This document shows positions 25,428 to 36,700 of a stretch of DNA of 64,000 nt, in pieces. The translations under genes were made by a program, and so were the position numbers. The stretch is from Watersipora subatra (taxonomy: Eukaryota > Bryozoa > Gymnolaemata > Cheilostomatida > Watersiporidae). The stretch's first letter is position 1; every line of letters starts with the position of its first letter. Location: positions 27,214,558-27,278,557 of the forward strand of contig NC_088714.1 in assembly GCF_963576615.1 (NCBI RefSeq), given 5' to 3'. The notes under the pieces were generated by a model. The model saw only the letters and a program-made list of their open reading frames with translations. It searched no databases and was not told the DNA's origin.

Positions 25428-25997
25428 CATAAAATTGTGGCCTGTAGTTTTTTAAGCAATTACAACTGTTCAACTGGTCCCACGACCAAACACGAGCAAA
25501 GCGATTGGTTGGGAGATTTATAATAAATGCACATGTGCACACAACACCCGAAAATTATTCATTAACGACCGTCACAAAACCTTGTACTAAAATCTCATCA
25601 ACAAATTTAACCATTTTTGTGTAGAGTCGTTTAAATATAATAACGATACAAAACACGTATAAGCCTTTTTAAATATGTTACCAAGTCTTTGAAAGGATAC
25701 CGCAAAACCCTAAAACTAACCCATCTGATCGGATTATACATAAATAGACAGATTAATTCGGCCTTAAATCAAAATAAAAAATCTACAAGCCTATTGTAAT
25801 TAAAATTAAGACCGGCATATGAAACGCCGATAAAGCCGTGCGACAGAAAGTAGAAATATTAATCCGCTAGCATTCTATGAGAAAAACGTGGACATTTCTC
25901 CAGTCTATAGCATTGTTTAATTGCCGAAGGTTTGTGTAATTAACGTAGACTGTTTGAGGCGTAGACTGATTTACAGGTATGAAAATGTGGTACACAG

Positions 25998-26422
25998 TTT
26001 ATCAGCCTACATTTTTTTGTCCAATTACCGAAGGTTTTTCAAATTATTTAAAACATTAACCAGATTTATTTATGTTTTATCTAAAAGCTAGGACCGAACT
26101 ACCATGCCCCTTTGTGACAATAATATTTCTTTATTTCACTCCAGTTTGCAGAAAACTTCCAGATGCGTGAATGCTAACGATTGCTTTTTGTTACATATCG
26201 CTGTATGTTCGAACAGTTTATCAGCCTACATTTTTTTGTCCAATCACCGAAGGTTTTTCAAATTATCTAAAACATTAACCAGATTTATTTATGTTTTATC
26301 TAAAAGCTAGGACCGAACTACAATGCCCCTTTATGACAAGAATATTTCTTTTTTTCACTCCAGTTTGCAGAAAACTTCCAGACGCTTGAATGCTAATGCT
26401 TGCTTTCTGTTACATATCACTG
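25998..26422. repeat. Direct duplication inside element X copy 2
   Basis: Two head-to-tail copies offset by 218 bp, both starting GTTTATCAGCCTACATTTTT; they differ by only a few bases. Confidence 0.9.
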
Positions 26423-26716
26423 TCAAAACCATTCTACATTCACAACACAACCAACTTTCAAACTGTATATTACACGGCAGCTTGCCGTTTTACTTTTAAT
26501 ATGGCATTTCAGAGATATAATAAACATATTTCTTTATTGCTGTTGTTAGTTAAATTACGTACAGTAGGGTAGGTCTACAGCTTGAATTAATATTTATTTT
26601 ATTGTTGTAAAACATAGGTTTGAGATAGTAGTAAATTAGGTCTGATTTTGATACAACCTTTTTGTTTTGCATAATGGACCTTTTGAATTTCATTTCAAAA
26701 CAACTTGACAACTACC

Positions 26717-26827
26717 ATGAACATACAACTTCCCAGAACACCACGTCGTCGCAGTGGCCGTCCACGTGTCTCCAAATTATTACGGAGGAGGAGAAATAGA
26801 AGGTCCTCACAGCAACCATCAACATAA
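26717..26827 (+). CDS. Short Arg-rich frame of unknown nature
   Basis: A 36-residue frame with 12 arginines, containing TPRRRSGRPRVSKLLRRRRN. The DNA is clearly richer in G and C than its surroundings, which suggests it was once coding. I do not recognise the family. It overlaps another short frame (26674-26799) in a different phase. It lies inside element X copy 2; it may be a decayed remnant and not a working gene. Confidence 0.2.
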   Translation: MNIQLPRTPRRRSGRPRVSKLLRRRRNRRSSQQPST

Positions 26828-26887
26828 AATGCTAATGTTCAACAACACGCTACTCAAAATAATAACAACAACTCATTTAATTCAGAG

Positions 26888-26938
26888 AATTCTTTAGTAG
26901 ATGTTGTAGGCGAAGCCTACAACATCTACTAAAGAATT
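26888..26938. repeat. Perfect 24-bp hairpin with a 3-nt loop
   Basis: The left arm 26888-26911 and right arm 26915-26938 are exact reverse complements around the loop GAA. The arms start AATTCTTTAGTAGATG. Confidence 0.95.
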
Positions 26939-27055
26939 TTACTTTTGTAGAACTCTGACCTTTTGTAACTACTTTTTCAACAACCAGCAGTACCCTTTCT
27001 TTTTTCCATTTGTACTTTGGTCCTGGGCTGTATGACACGGGAATTTCTAGTGTGT

Positions 27056-27611
27056 TTGGTCAAAGCTAAAAGTGTTGTTGCTAAATGCATCTGCTGCTCA
27101 TGTTCTAATTGATGGTACAATTATCATGCTGATTGCATGTCATGGAAAGCAGAAAGTAACTCCAAGATTTTTGCACATGTCTGCGCTCAACACTTGCTCA
27201 TCACATGTCCTCTATTTAATTACAGATATATTTTTGTGCACAGTCGAAAGAAGTAGGTGAAGAAAATTTGAAAAAAGTTCACAAGTTTAGAATATATAAA
27301 GGTAAAAATTAAAAAGCCAATTTTAGAAACAATGTTGGAAAATAAATTATTAATATAGTTGCTATAATAACACACTTCCTTCTATCAATGACATCATAAA
27401 CTAGTGACAGCTATTTTTGTACTTACAAAAGTTTTTAGCTAAAAATGTTTAGCCAAATTCTTTTGCTACTCTGTAATCTCTATTGGTCAATATAAAGCTC
27501 AGATACCTCTAGAGCCTAAAGCCTGCTCAAGTTCATTTGTATTAAATTAATTAATCTATATTATCAGTCAGTTAAAATTTCTCAAGTAAATTATTACAAC
27601 TTGGGCTGTTT
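27056..27611. other. Spacer downstream of GST-C
   Basis: AT-rich, no feature recognised apart from the probable gene C 3'UTR next to 27611. Confidence 0.4.
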
Positions 27612-30600
27612 TTATATTTCATATTTAGAGGCAGGTCGACTTTCCAGATATTTCTTTAAAGATGCATCACTCTCCATCCGCTCTGTAAACTGCTTGACCC
27701 AAGGAGTGAGTTCCATCATATCCGGAAAGGCTTTTCTGCTAAATTGAAGGGTGTTGAACAACCAGACATCAGCAAGAGACACCTAAAATGATATTGAGTG
27801 TTTGATGTGAGTGGTTTGTTCACACAATAGCCAAGAAACACTGTTCAAATAAGCACATGTGGAGAAAATAAATTACATAAGTGTACGAGGAATGACAACT
27901 CCATTGCTAATTCATAAATACCTTATCATCAATGATGAATTTCTTTCCTCTCTTTTCAGCTACCGACTGAATAAAATTCATTGACTTGACAAAAATTCCT
28001 TTGACCTCTTCTTTGATCTTTGTAGAGTCTTCGGGTTCGGGTTGCATTTTAAAAAGCATCCACAGATAGATTTTCTTGGTAACAGCCTCAAAGCAATCAA
28101 TGCTGGTTTCGACGACCATATCATTAAGAGCCTCTTCCCAAATACTGCCTCCAGACAAGCCTGTTAAGTAAAAAATTTAAATACAAAATAACTAAAACAT
28201 AAATCCTTTTTTGGCTATGGGCATATGCAAATAGCGGAAAAAAAGAATTACAGTAATTGCTAAGATTGTAATTAATTATAGTACCAATTTGTGAAATAAT
28301 TGTATTTGGCAGTTGATACTTACCGAATTTTTTAGCCACATATCTTGCTATGGAGTTGGACATGACGAGGGTACCTTTTTCACATTCAAATGTTGGTAGC
28401 TGTCCTAGAGGAGTTCCTATAACCAAAGAAATTCTGGTTTACATGTAGTTATATAAAGTTGCGCTAATAGTAGCATAAATAAGCTCTTCCAAAGATACTG
28501 TAAAATGTGTTATGTTTTTGCTAGAAATCTTTAGCTGTAGCACCTAGCAAGGTTCACTAGTTAGCCTTGTTTTATGGTTTTATGGTTTTATCATCAAAAG
28601 ATGAAAGAGTATTACATTATACTGGTATGCTAAAAGTCCAGAATGCCATGAGAGATCATCCTGTGTAGTAAGTATACACATAATTATTCTTAGATGTTTG
28701 CTGATGGTGGAGGAGAGTCGTGGTAAGGGTGTCAGTCCATGAAGCCAAACACTTGAATTCGATTCACATGTAGCAAATTCTTTTTTCTTACCTCTAAGCG
28801 TGGCTTAGGACAGACAGACAAACAGACGAACACAACTCTTATTATAGTAAAAATTTGCTGGCCACTCATAAAACATTTTTTTGAGTTAAAGTGAAAGTGT
28901 CTGTTTATTCTAGTCCTAAATTGGTTCACTACTCAAAGGCTTAACTAACTTGCACTACATGGTAGCCACACTCATAGATAAAACTAATTACATATAATAC
29001 AACTTGCAGTTGATGATTTAAGGTACTTGAGTTTTGTTCAAGTAGTTTAAAAGTATTCTTGATTTAACTCGATGATAACTTGAGCATTTGAACTAGTTTA
29101 AGCCCCTTTACAGAATTTATTTTATTCTTATAGCTATTTCCACAAGTTAAACTCTATGATTAACAAAGAATGAACCAAATCGAGACAGAATAAGCTGTGA
29201 AATTTCATCTAACTGCAAATATTGGTTTAGCGAATCTCATGCCTCTCACAGGATCAGTAAATGAGTACACAAACCTTTGTTCCCACAATAGAAAGATATG
29301 AGATAAAACTGTTTGCAAATCTTCTAGAGTGAAAGGCGGTGCCAATGATCTCTTAAGTCAAGTTCTTATGATTATTCTAGCCCTTGAATGTAGAGCTTAT
29401 ATAAGTGATGATATTATGCTTTACGTCTATATCTTGTGTTTATGTCATCTGAAGTCAAAATCATAACCAAAAGTCATTGACTTATTTATCCTTTACTAGA
29501 GTTGAAAACAAGTACAGTTTTAAACTGCGTGTTTTAACATCATTTATCAATTATGCTAAAACACAGATGAAACAAGTGTTACCACCAGTTTTTGCAACAA
29601 GTGCAGAAACAGTTGCATAAAAGCGCTTTTGCGCTGAATAATTGCAAAAATTATTTTGCAGTTTTACACATAATGTGACAAAAGTCATATTTATAAACGC
29701 ATCACCAATAACATTGATTCGACCTACAAAAGCTCATTTTTATTGAGTCTAAACTTTGACCGCAGTTAGTCATTGGTAGAGCTTGATGACTAGTTGTTAG
29801 TGTTATCCTTTGACCATCTTTGTTCAAATTTTTACTTTGGTTCGCTAATACATGAGTTCAAAGAGAAAGCTGACATGATTTAAAATACTTGTTTTGTGAA
29901 GAGCTCTATCAGCAAATGCGAAAGATCTAAAAAATTCAAATTAGATATCACTGCTGTGAAAAGGTGACTCGTAATTCAAACTTTTCCAGGAGATACGATA
30001 GATTTACTTAAATAGCACATTTAATACGCAATAAAACTACAGCTAGTTATTCTGAACTTATATGATCAACACCCCTCACAGCTAAACTACCTATGGATAT
30101 GCCATTTTTAATTGAGAAGCATCTGGCAGTTTGTGTAACCAATCAAACGCCTCCTACCTGCGGCTATATAATTATTAGTACATAATTTACTTGAGATTTA
30201 TATGTACTGATATTCTTTGCTATACTAATATGCATGTCTGTTCATCTGTTCGTTTGTCCATCTGTCAAAATTCAGGTACTAGCTGTTACTAGTACCTCCT
30301 GCTACCTGATTTCCTTGGTTTGCTACCTGATAACAATTACCCCGTATCTATTGCTTTCTACTTGTTAGGTACTAATATATTAGGTATAAGGTCTCTACCT
30401 GTGACCTTATACCTAATATCAGCCGTAAGTTGTCTTTTATCCTCTGCCAAATGGGAGATGCTAATAGTTGCCACCAACTGCATGATATACATTACTTGCT
30501 GTCTAATATCTAATACCTCATATTACCTCTATGCAGACCATACTATAGAGAGGCATATGAGAAACACCAACATCCGTAGAGTTTAAAGGAACTTAGTGGG

Positions 30601-30822
30601 TTTCAGAAACTTCGTGAAGGAAAAAATATAATGCATGTTTTTGGTATGAATACTGAACATGATTTCACATTTTGTCATAAACTTGCCTTCCTTTACAGTT
30701 GGCCATTCTTCCTCTCCCACGATTTTATCATCTAGTTCTTTTCCAGCCACCGCGTAAAGCATTCGTATTGGTTCTCCCCTTGCATAGACATCAAAGTACA
30801 CTAACTTGTCTTTTGTAGCCAT
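27612..30822 (-). CDS. Sigma-class glutathione S-transferase, gene C (4 coding exons)
   Basis: Coding exons are 30687-30822, 28324-28416, 27922-28160 and 27612-27782 on the minus strand, again 136/93/239/171 nt and 212 residues. Introns 2 and 3 are very short (163 and 139 nt); intron 1 is 2270 nt. Visible residues are Tyr9, Arg15, Glu17, Trp40, Lys44, PLGQLP, VMSNSIARY with Met64-Ser65, and VSLAD at 157-161. Exon 1 has no usable GT donor in the required phase. The border reads GAAG|GCAAGT, a textbook GC-AG donor, and only this donor keeps phase 1 with the next exon. The ATG follows CATTATAG, which suggests a 5'UTR intron. A candidate noncoding exon ends at 31497 with a strong GTAAGTGA donor. 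Exon 4 resembles A and B more than D-F. Confidence 0.92.
28690..28862 (-). repeat. Helitron-like/tRNA-like repeat in GST-C intron 1
   Basis: On the minus strand it starts TTACTATAATAAGAGTTGTG, followed by a GTCTGTTTGTCTGTCTGTCC tract, a family 5' end. On the plus strand a tRNA-like module (GGAGAGTCGTGGTAAGGGTG ... GAATTCGATTC) lies at 28708-28770. Confidence 0.45.
30377..30419. repeat. Perfect 17-bp hairpin
   Basis: ATATTAGGTATAAGGTC at 30377-30393 and its exact reverse complement at 30403-30419, with a 9-nt loop, in GST-C intron 1. Confidence 0.9.
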
Positions 30823-31029
30823 CTATAATGAAAATTGCTGTCATGACCATCTTGTTACAAATTGCATGAATGTTCTCTGCATGGTCAATGTTTGTGGAGT
30901 GTAAATTGGGCAATCTGTTCAATGTTATCCTGACCACACACATTCAGCAAACAAATGAGGGTTGCATATATCTGAGTCGATTATATGCCTAGTTCATCAT
31001 TTGTTGTAAATATTCCTATATTTATAGTA

Positions 31030-31240
31030 TACTGCATGAATTAATTTAATGATAGCATAATTTATTAGTTTAATAGAATAAATTAACAGGAAGTTTAATA
31101 TATTATATAAGGCATTTAATATATTATATTATATGAGAAATTTAATACATGTATATTATATGAGATGAGACATTTAACATATTATATAAGACATTTGATA
31201 TATTAAATGTCTTATATATGTAGGCCTACATTTATATATG
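31030..31240. repeat. AT-rich degenerate tandem tract
   Basis: Repeated GGCATTTAATATATTATATT-like units upstream of gene C, with several inverted pairs. Confidence 0.6.
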
Positions 31241-31496
31241 AACTGATTACCTTGTAGTTGAGATTTTGGTAAAATCTTTGCGTTTACTAGCAAAAAACAA
31301 TATGCATTTATTGCTAATATTTCTTGATTTAAAAAGTCTGGCCCAATCAAAATAATATACCACAAAACTGCTGAATTTTGCAAGCATGACGCCTTTTTTG
31401 TACATAAAATATGTTTGATTATTGTTATCTATACAGAGCTTGTTTGAATATATAACTGCTATTTTATCACAAAAGAAAGATCTTATGTTCACTTAC

Positions 31497-31620
31497 TGTA
31501 GCGGGTAAACGATAGATGATGGCCGGCAATGGTCAGCTTGAGAGAAAAGAAACCTCGTCAGATCAGAATAACACAATTGATCTATGGCAAACGTGAAAAG
31601 CGCTTAAGTATGAGCCTTTG
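31497..31620 (-). promoter_or_regulatory. Candidate 5'UTR exon and promoter region of GST gene C
   Basis: About 700 nt upstream of the gene C start, the minus strand has a less AT-rich stretch ending in ACA|GTAAGTGA, a strong splice donor with its GT at 31496-31495. Joining it to the acceptor that abuts the gene C ATG would give a noncoding first exon. The upstream border is a guess. No clear TATA box is visible. The placement is inference from the donor, the position and the base composition. Confidence 0.4.
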
Positions 31621-31769
31621 TTTGGTTTAAGATAAGTCAGTCGTCTGATCTTTGAAAGATGATACTGTCTTTACATATTTTAAGCGTCACATTATGTATT
31701 GCTAAATACCGTATCATATTACAGCAAGTGAAAATTTATTTAAACTAAAAAGAATTATAGCATTAGGAG

Positions 31770-31960
31770 CTTAGTTATATATATATATTACTTTATTGGC
31801 ATATTCATTTATTATATTACTTCATATAATAAAGTAATTATTAATAATTTATATATTACTTTATATAATAAATATATAAATATAATAATTATTTAATATA
31901 TTATTCATTTATTATATTGCTTTATATTACTTTATATTACTTATGCCCTACTTTTCTTCT
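31770..31960. repeat. ATATTACTTTAT tract
   Basis: Irregular repeats of TATATTACTTTATATAATAA type. Confidence 0.65.
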
Positions 31961-32339
31961 CTGATTTTATAATATATCTATTAGATGCTCTGAGCTTATT
32001 CTGGTAAACTTTATCTTATGATATTCTTTAACTACACCGAGGGAGTGTAATTGAAGAATTTACCCCGATTACAATTGCTAAGGTCTGAATAGAAGATACT
32101 TCATATATAAAGTTTCCAAATATTTCATAATTATTATATAAGAAATATATATATAGAAGATATATTTCTTAAAATAATCTCTGTTTTACAAGCAATGTAT
32201 GCCAATTTAATCAAGAAATATATGAACTTAAACAGTGTTCCACCATGGTGGCTGTTATCAATGTTATATTCTTACATATAGCTGTGAAACCATGAGCTTC
32301 TGAGTCAAGCCAATAAAGAATTTGTGCTAGAACACATTG

Positions 32340-32720
32340 TATTTATGTAGGCATTCATACATGAATACTTACATAAATACATCAATAGAAAAATGCATCT
32401 ATGAGAATATGCATCAACAGAAAGACACATCTATTGATGCAATCTATAGATGCATCTATTGAAAAATTTAATAATAGAGAGATATATTTAAAAGCGAGAG
32501 AGAGATGTATTTATAGAAAGATGTGTCTCTAGGAAGGTATATCTAGGAAAATATTGGTCTACAGAGAGATGTTTCTATGAGAAGTCATGTGTATAGGAAA
32601 ATGTATCTATGGAGAGACATGTCTATAGGGATATTTATTTATAGATAGAGGTATCTACAAAGATATGTAATCATTAGGAGAGTTATCCATAGATAGTTGT
32701 ATCAATTGAGGTGCCCACAA
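32340..32720. repeat. Degenerate AGAGATGTATCTATAGAAA-type tandem array
   Basis: Loosely repeated 20-30 bp units around ATGTATCTATAG(G/A)AAA, strongly diverged. Confidence 0.65.
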
Positions 32721-32889
32721 AAGTTCTAAAGCTTTTTAGACAATTTTCCATGCTTATGCTATTATATGTATACGCGTCGAAAATGCACACCAAAAATTCC
32801 CTAATGGAATTCTGATATTTCATTTAGCCTCAGGTTGTAAAGAAGTAGTGGTAAAATTTAACAACTTTACTAATGTTGGCCAGATAATA

Positions 32890-33150
32890 GGTTGACACCC
32901 TGGCATATTGACAACCCGACACATTGACACCCTGGCATATTGACAACCCGACACGCTGACACCCTGGCATATTAACAACCTAACTCATTAAAAACCTGAC
33001 ATAGTGACATTCTGACATATTGACAACCTGCCACACTTTAAAATTCTGATATACCTTGACAACCTTAAATGCACCTGTAGTCTGACATAGTTAAACAATC
33101 TAAAATGCTTTAACAACCTGGCATACACTTGAAACCCAAAGACTTTAATG
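32890..33150. repeat. 32-bp tandem repeat decaying to the right
   Basis: Units around TTGACACCCTGGCATATTGA and CAACCCGACAC; the first three are well kept, then diverge to about 33150. It lies downstream of gene D. Confidence 0.75.
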
Positions 33151-33664
33151 ACTTGGCAATCAAGAGTTGATTTCCACCATTCTAAACATGTATAGTCAGT
33201 TCTCATCTAATTTGTGCATAATTTACCAAACACATAAACTAATACATTATATTTACTAAGACGCATTTCCATATTTTATGAGGTTTCATATTACACCGAT
33301 CAGAACAGTTTTTGAATGTCATTAACTCATCTAAAAATTATATGAGATTTTAGCAAAGGTTTACATTTAGTAAACTAATCTGCAGGTGATGAAGCTAGGA
33401 GCAAATATCTAATATGCATCATATTTGTATTAGTATATTCCTGAAAATCAAATGCTTTACAAAAATTTCAGATGATTTATTTCAATATTAGATTCACGTT
33501 GTCAGTGTGAAACTAGACTCAGAGACATGAATATTCTAAATATTTTTGCTAATTAAACATAATTATATCTGCAATGATATGCTGTGTTGCTAACAAAACA
33601 GCCTACAAAATTATAACTAAAATACTAAGCAAACCATCCACCTTTTAATGTTTATCTAAACAGT

Positions 33665-33670
33665 TTTATT
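33665..33670 (-). terminator. Polyadenylation signal of GST gene D
   Basis: AATAAA on the minus strand, about 105 nt past the gene D stop codon. It is the first canonical hexamer seen downstream of that stop. Confidence 0.55.
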
Positions 33671-33774
33671 GCATAAATTTTTCTTTGTTATTCTATAAAA
33701 AGCTGCAACTTCAAACTCAATTAAGATTTTTTGAACATTAGCAAAGTTGACTTCTACAAATCAGAGTGTGAGTG

Positions 33775-36700
33775 TCAAATTTTGAGATGAGATGGTCTTC
33801 GAACTGCCAAGTAGGTTTTAACTCGTGCTTCATTCTTGAATTTCTCCACAAATTCTCTGATCCATGGTGTGACATCCATGAGCTCCGGGAAAGCGACTAA
33901 ACCAAACTCCAAGAAGCTATAAAGCCAAACATCTGCCAAAGAAATCTACAAGAGTGACCAAAATTGCACTAATAAAACGCCTTGTCAGTTTTTGACTTAA
34001 CCAAACCATGTTTGTTTAAAGTTTTTAGGATCGAATTTACTTTTCTATAAGTAGTCATAATGAAATGCAACAAAATTCATAGCTGATTTGTAGAATCATT
34101 GGCTAGTTTTCCAAAGTTTGGTAAAAAGTACCATTGTGAACACTGAACTACAACACGAAAGTATCATCTGGGTAACTTTTATGCAAAGCTAGTATGAAAA
34201 AATTGCTTTTTTTATTCTAAAAACTCAACGTAATGTAACTAAGTTTGAAAATAGATAATAATTTTTCCTTAACGATAACAAAAATTGAAAAAAATGCATT
34301 AGTTTTTCTTCTTGTTTAAAAAAGCTCATATTTTTAGTATAAATTTAACAGTGAATAATGTGTAGCTCGTTAATATAACCAAATTTAGTAAGAATGTTGA
34401 AATGTAGTAAATTAATGTTAGCCAAAGAATGTTTTTTGTTTGCAGTATTTTGAGAAGACTCCATGAGCTGTAAAACTAGATAACATTTGTAGACCCACAT
34501 TCAGCCAAGTAAAATTATTATTAAAGCAACTTGTGGATAGGTAAAACAGCAAGAGTGGTGAGCATGATGTACCAGGTTACTGGGACTAGATAACCAGATT
34601 TAGACTGGGTAATACTCCGTATTGAGGTAAGTTTTTAATGTCTCAAGAAAGGGCAACTCCAATTGCAGCATGAAAAGGTGGTAAGCCAGCGCATAAAATT
34701 ATTTTGGAGTGCTATGCTGATTTTAATTATGTAGTTTACTTGGCAAGTAATTAGGGACTAGTTGATCTTTACTCTTTACTCCATTATTTATATAAATTTC
34801 TAAGTTTTTTACAAACTTGAAACTTTCATCCTTGTCAATGTTTAAACAAAAATTTTGGTCTATGCTTTTGGTTGGCCATCATAAGCATACATGCCTAAAT
34901 GCTTAAGCAAATGCTCACAGGTGTATGCACGCACCCACACACCCACACATATGTATGCACACAAGCACGCGTAAATGTACACGCAAATGTGCACAGTCAT
35001 GCACATACACATGCACACACGCACACGGACACGCACACACACACACACACATGTGTGCACACACAAACACACACACTCACTCGATCACACACACCTGCAC
35101 ACCTATGCATGCACAAGCAACCACAAGCACACACAAAGGCACGCATAGACTTGCAGATGCACATGCACACATATGCACACACGGACACACATACGCGCAC
35201 GCACATGCATGCACGCACACACACGCACACATACGCACACATACACACACATATGCACGCACACACGCACACACATCCACACAAACACATACATGCACAC
35301 GCACACACACACGCACGCACACACACATGCACGCACACACACACGCACGCACACACACATACACACACACACACATGCATACACATATGCATGCATGCAC
35401 GTGCATGAACACACATACAAGAATGCACGCACACACATTCAGATAGTCTTAACTTGTTGCATATCACAAAAAATATTAATTTTTAGGCTTTCTGATGAGC
35501 ACAACATTTCGTGAATGTTTCGATAGTATTAAGCGATAGCCAAAATTGCTGTGAACTAGTAACTTAAATAGACATATAGCTATACCCTGTCAGAACCCCT
35601 TTCATTATTTACTATATACTAGGTCGAAAATAACATTTCAAAAATTAATTCTTATATCAGTTTGAATTGCGATAAAACAAACTGAGATACTGAAAGGTAA
35701 TTTTAGTTATGAAATAGGCAATTGATTAAAAATGATTAGAGACTGGCTGAAGTCATCACAAATTCATCAAGCTACAAATGCATATGACTATTATAGTGAT
35801 CAGGTCATTTGAGGTAAATTAACTACCAAAACAAAATTAGAATAAACTTGGTTAAACTGTTGACAGAAAAACCTCCTTAACTAGTTTTTTAAATAAGGTT
35901 ATTAAAATTGCACTTTTAGCATAAGCCTCAATCAAAGATATTTCACATTTTAGCTCATGCATTAGCAGCTAACGTGTTGTTTTATTTTTTAATGTATTTT
36001 GGGAGTTATTCTACTACTGACACCAGTGTAGCAGGTGCTCTACTTGGGAGATAACTGCTTGTCAGTAGAAGCTGTGGAAGATTTTAATATTTCATATTTA
36101 AATAGAATGTTCTAATTTTAGAATTGCAGTAATTGTAAAATACATTGAGCAGTTGTGGTTCAGTGTTTAGTGCGCTGGCATACCATCATTAGGTCAGCGA
36201 TTCAAATTACAGAAGAACCATCAGTGGTGTTAAAAAGGGCATCTACCCACAATTGCTTTTGTGCCAAGTTTCATGAGCAATAGGTCACAATGTATGCTGT
36301 ACAAGGATATACTATTTGCAGTGGCAACCCCTAGAATAGATGGAAAAGCACAAAGAAGCAAAAATATTGGTAAAACATCTGTTGATTGAAAATGTATGGT
36401 ACAATGAGGTATGACTACCTTATCGTCTAGTATGAAGTTTTTTCCTCTCTTTTTAGCGACGGCTTCAATAAAGTTCATTGACTTTATTATATTTGCTTTG
36501 ATGTTTTCCTTCACCTTATCCGCATCATCAGGCTTTGGAAATCGTTCAAATAACATCCAGAAATAAACTTTTTGATTAATGTCTTCAAAGCAGTCAGAAC
36601 AGACTTCAACAAGCATGTCATTCATCGCTTCGTCCCAAGAGGTTGCTCCAACAAAACCTGTTGTGTATTAAATAATACACATAAGAGAAATACACTTGTA

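Larger units (their letters stand above)
25477..27050 (-). mobile_element. Unclassified element X, copy 2 (inverted)
   Basis: Ends CCCACGACCAAAC on the left and CTTTGGTCCTGGGCTGTATG...GGGAATTTCTAG on the right, the reverse of copy 1 at 9734. It shares the ATAATCCGATCAGATGGG region and GAAAGGGTACTG with copy 1. It contains a 218-bp-period direct duplication (25998-26422), a perfect hairpin at 26888 and a short Arg-rich frame at 26717. Confidence 0.55.

Noticed and set aside
30687-30822. Calling GST-C a pseudogene because exon 1 lacks a GT donor
   Set aside because: A consensus GC donor restores phase and all four exons are open.
34860-35514. Several long overlapping frames on both strands (up to 173 codons)
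   Set aside because: All are translations of the CA/CACG tract (His-Thr or Cys-Val repeats) and have no domain or gene structure.
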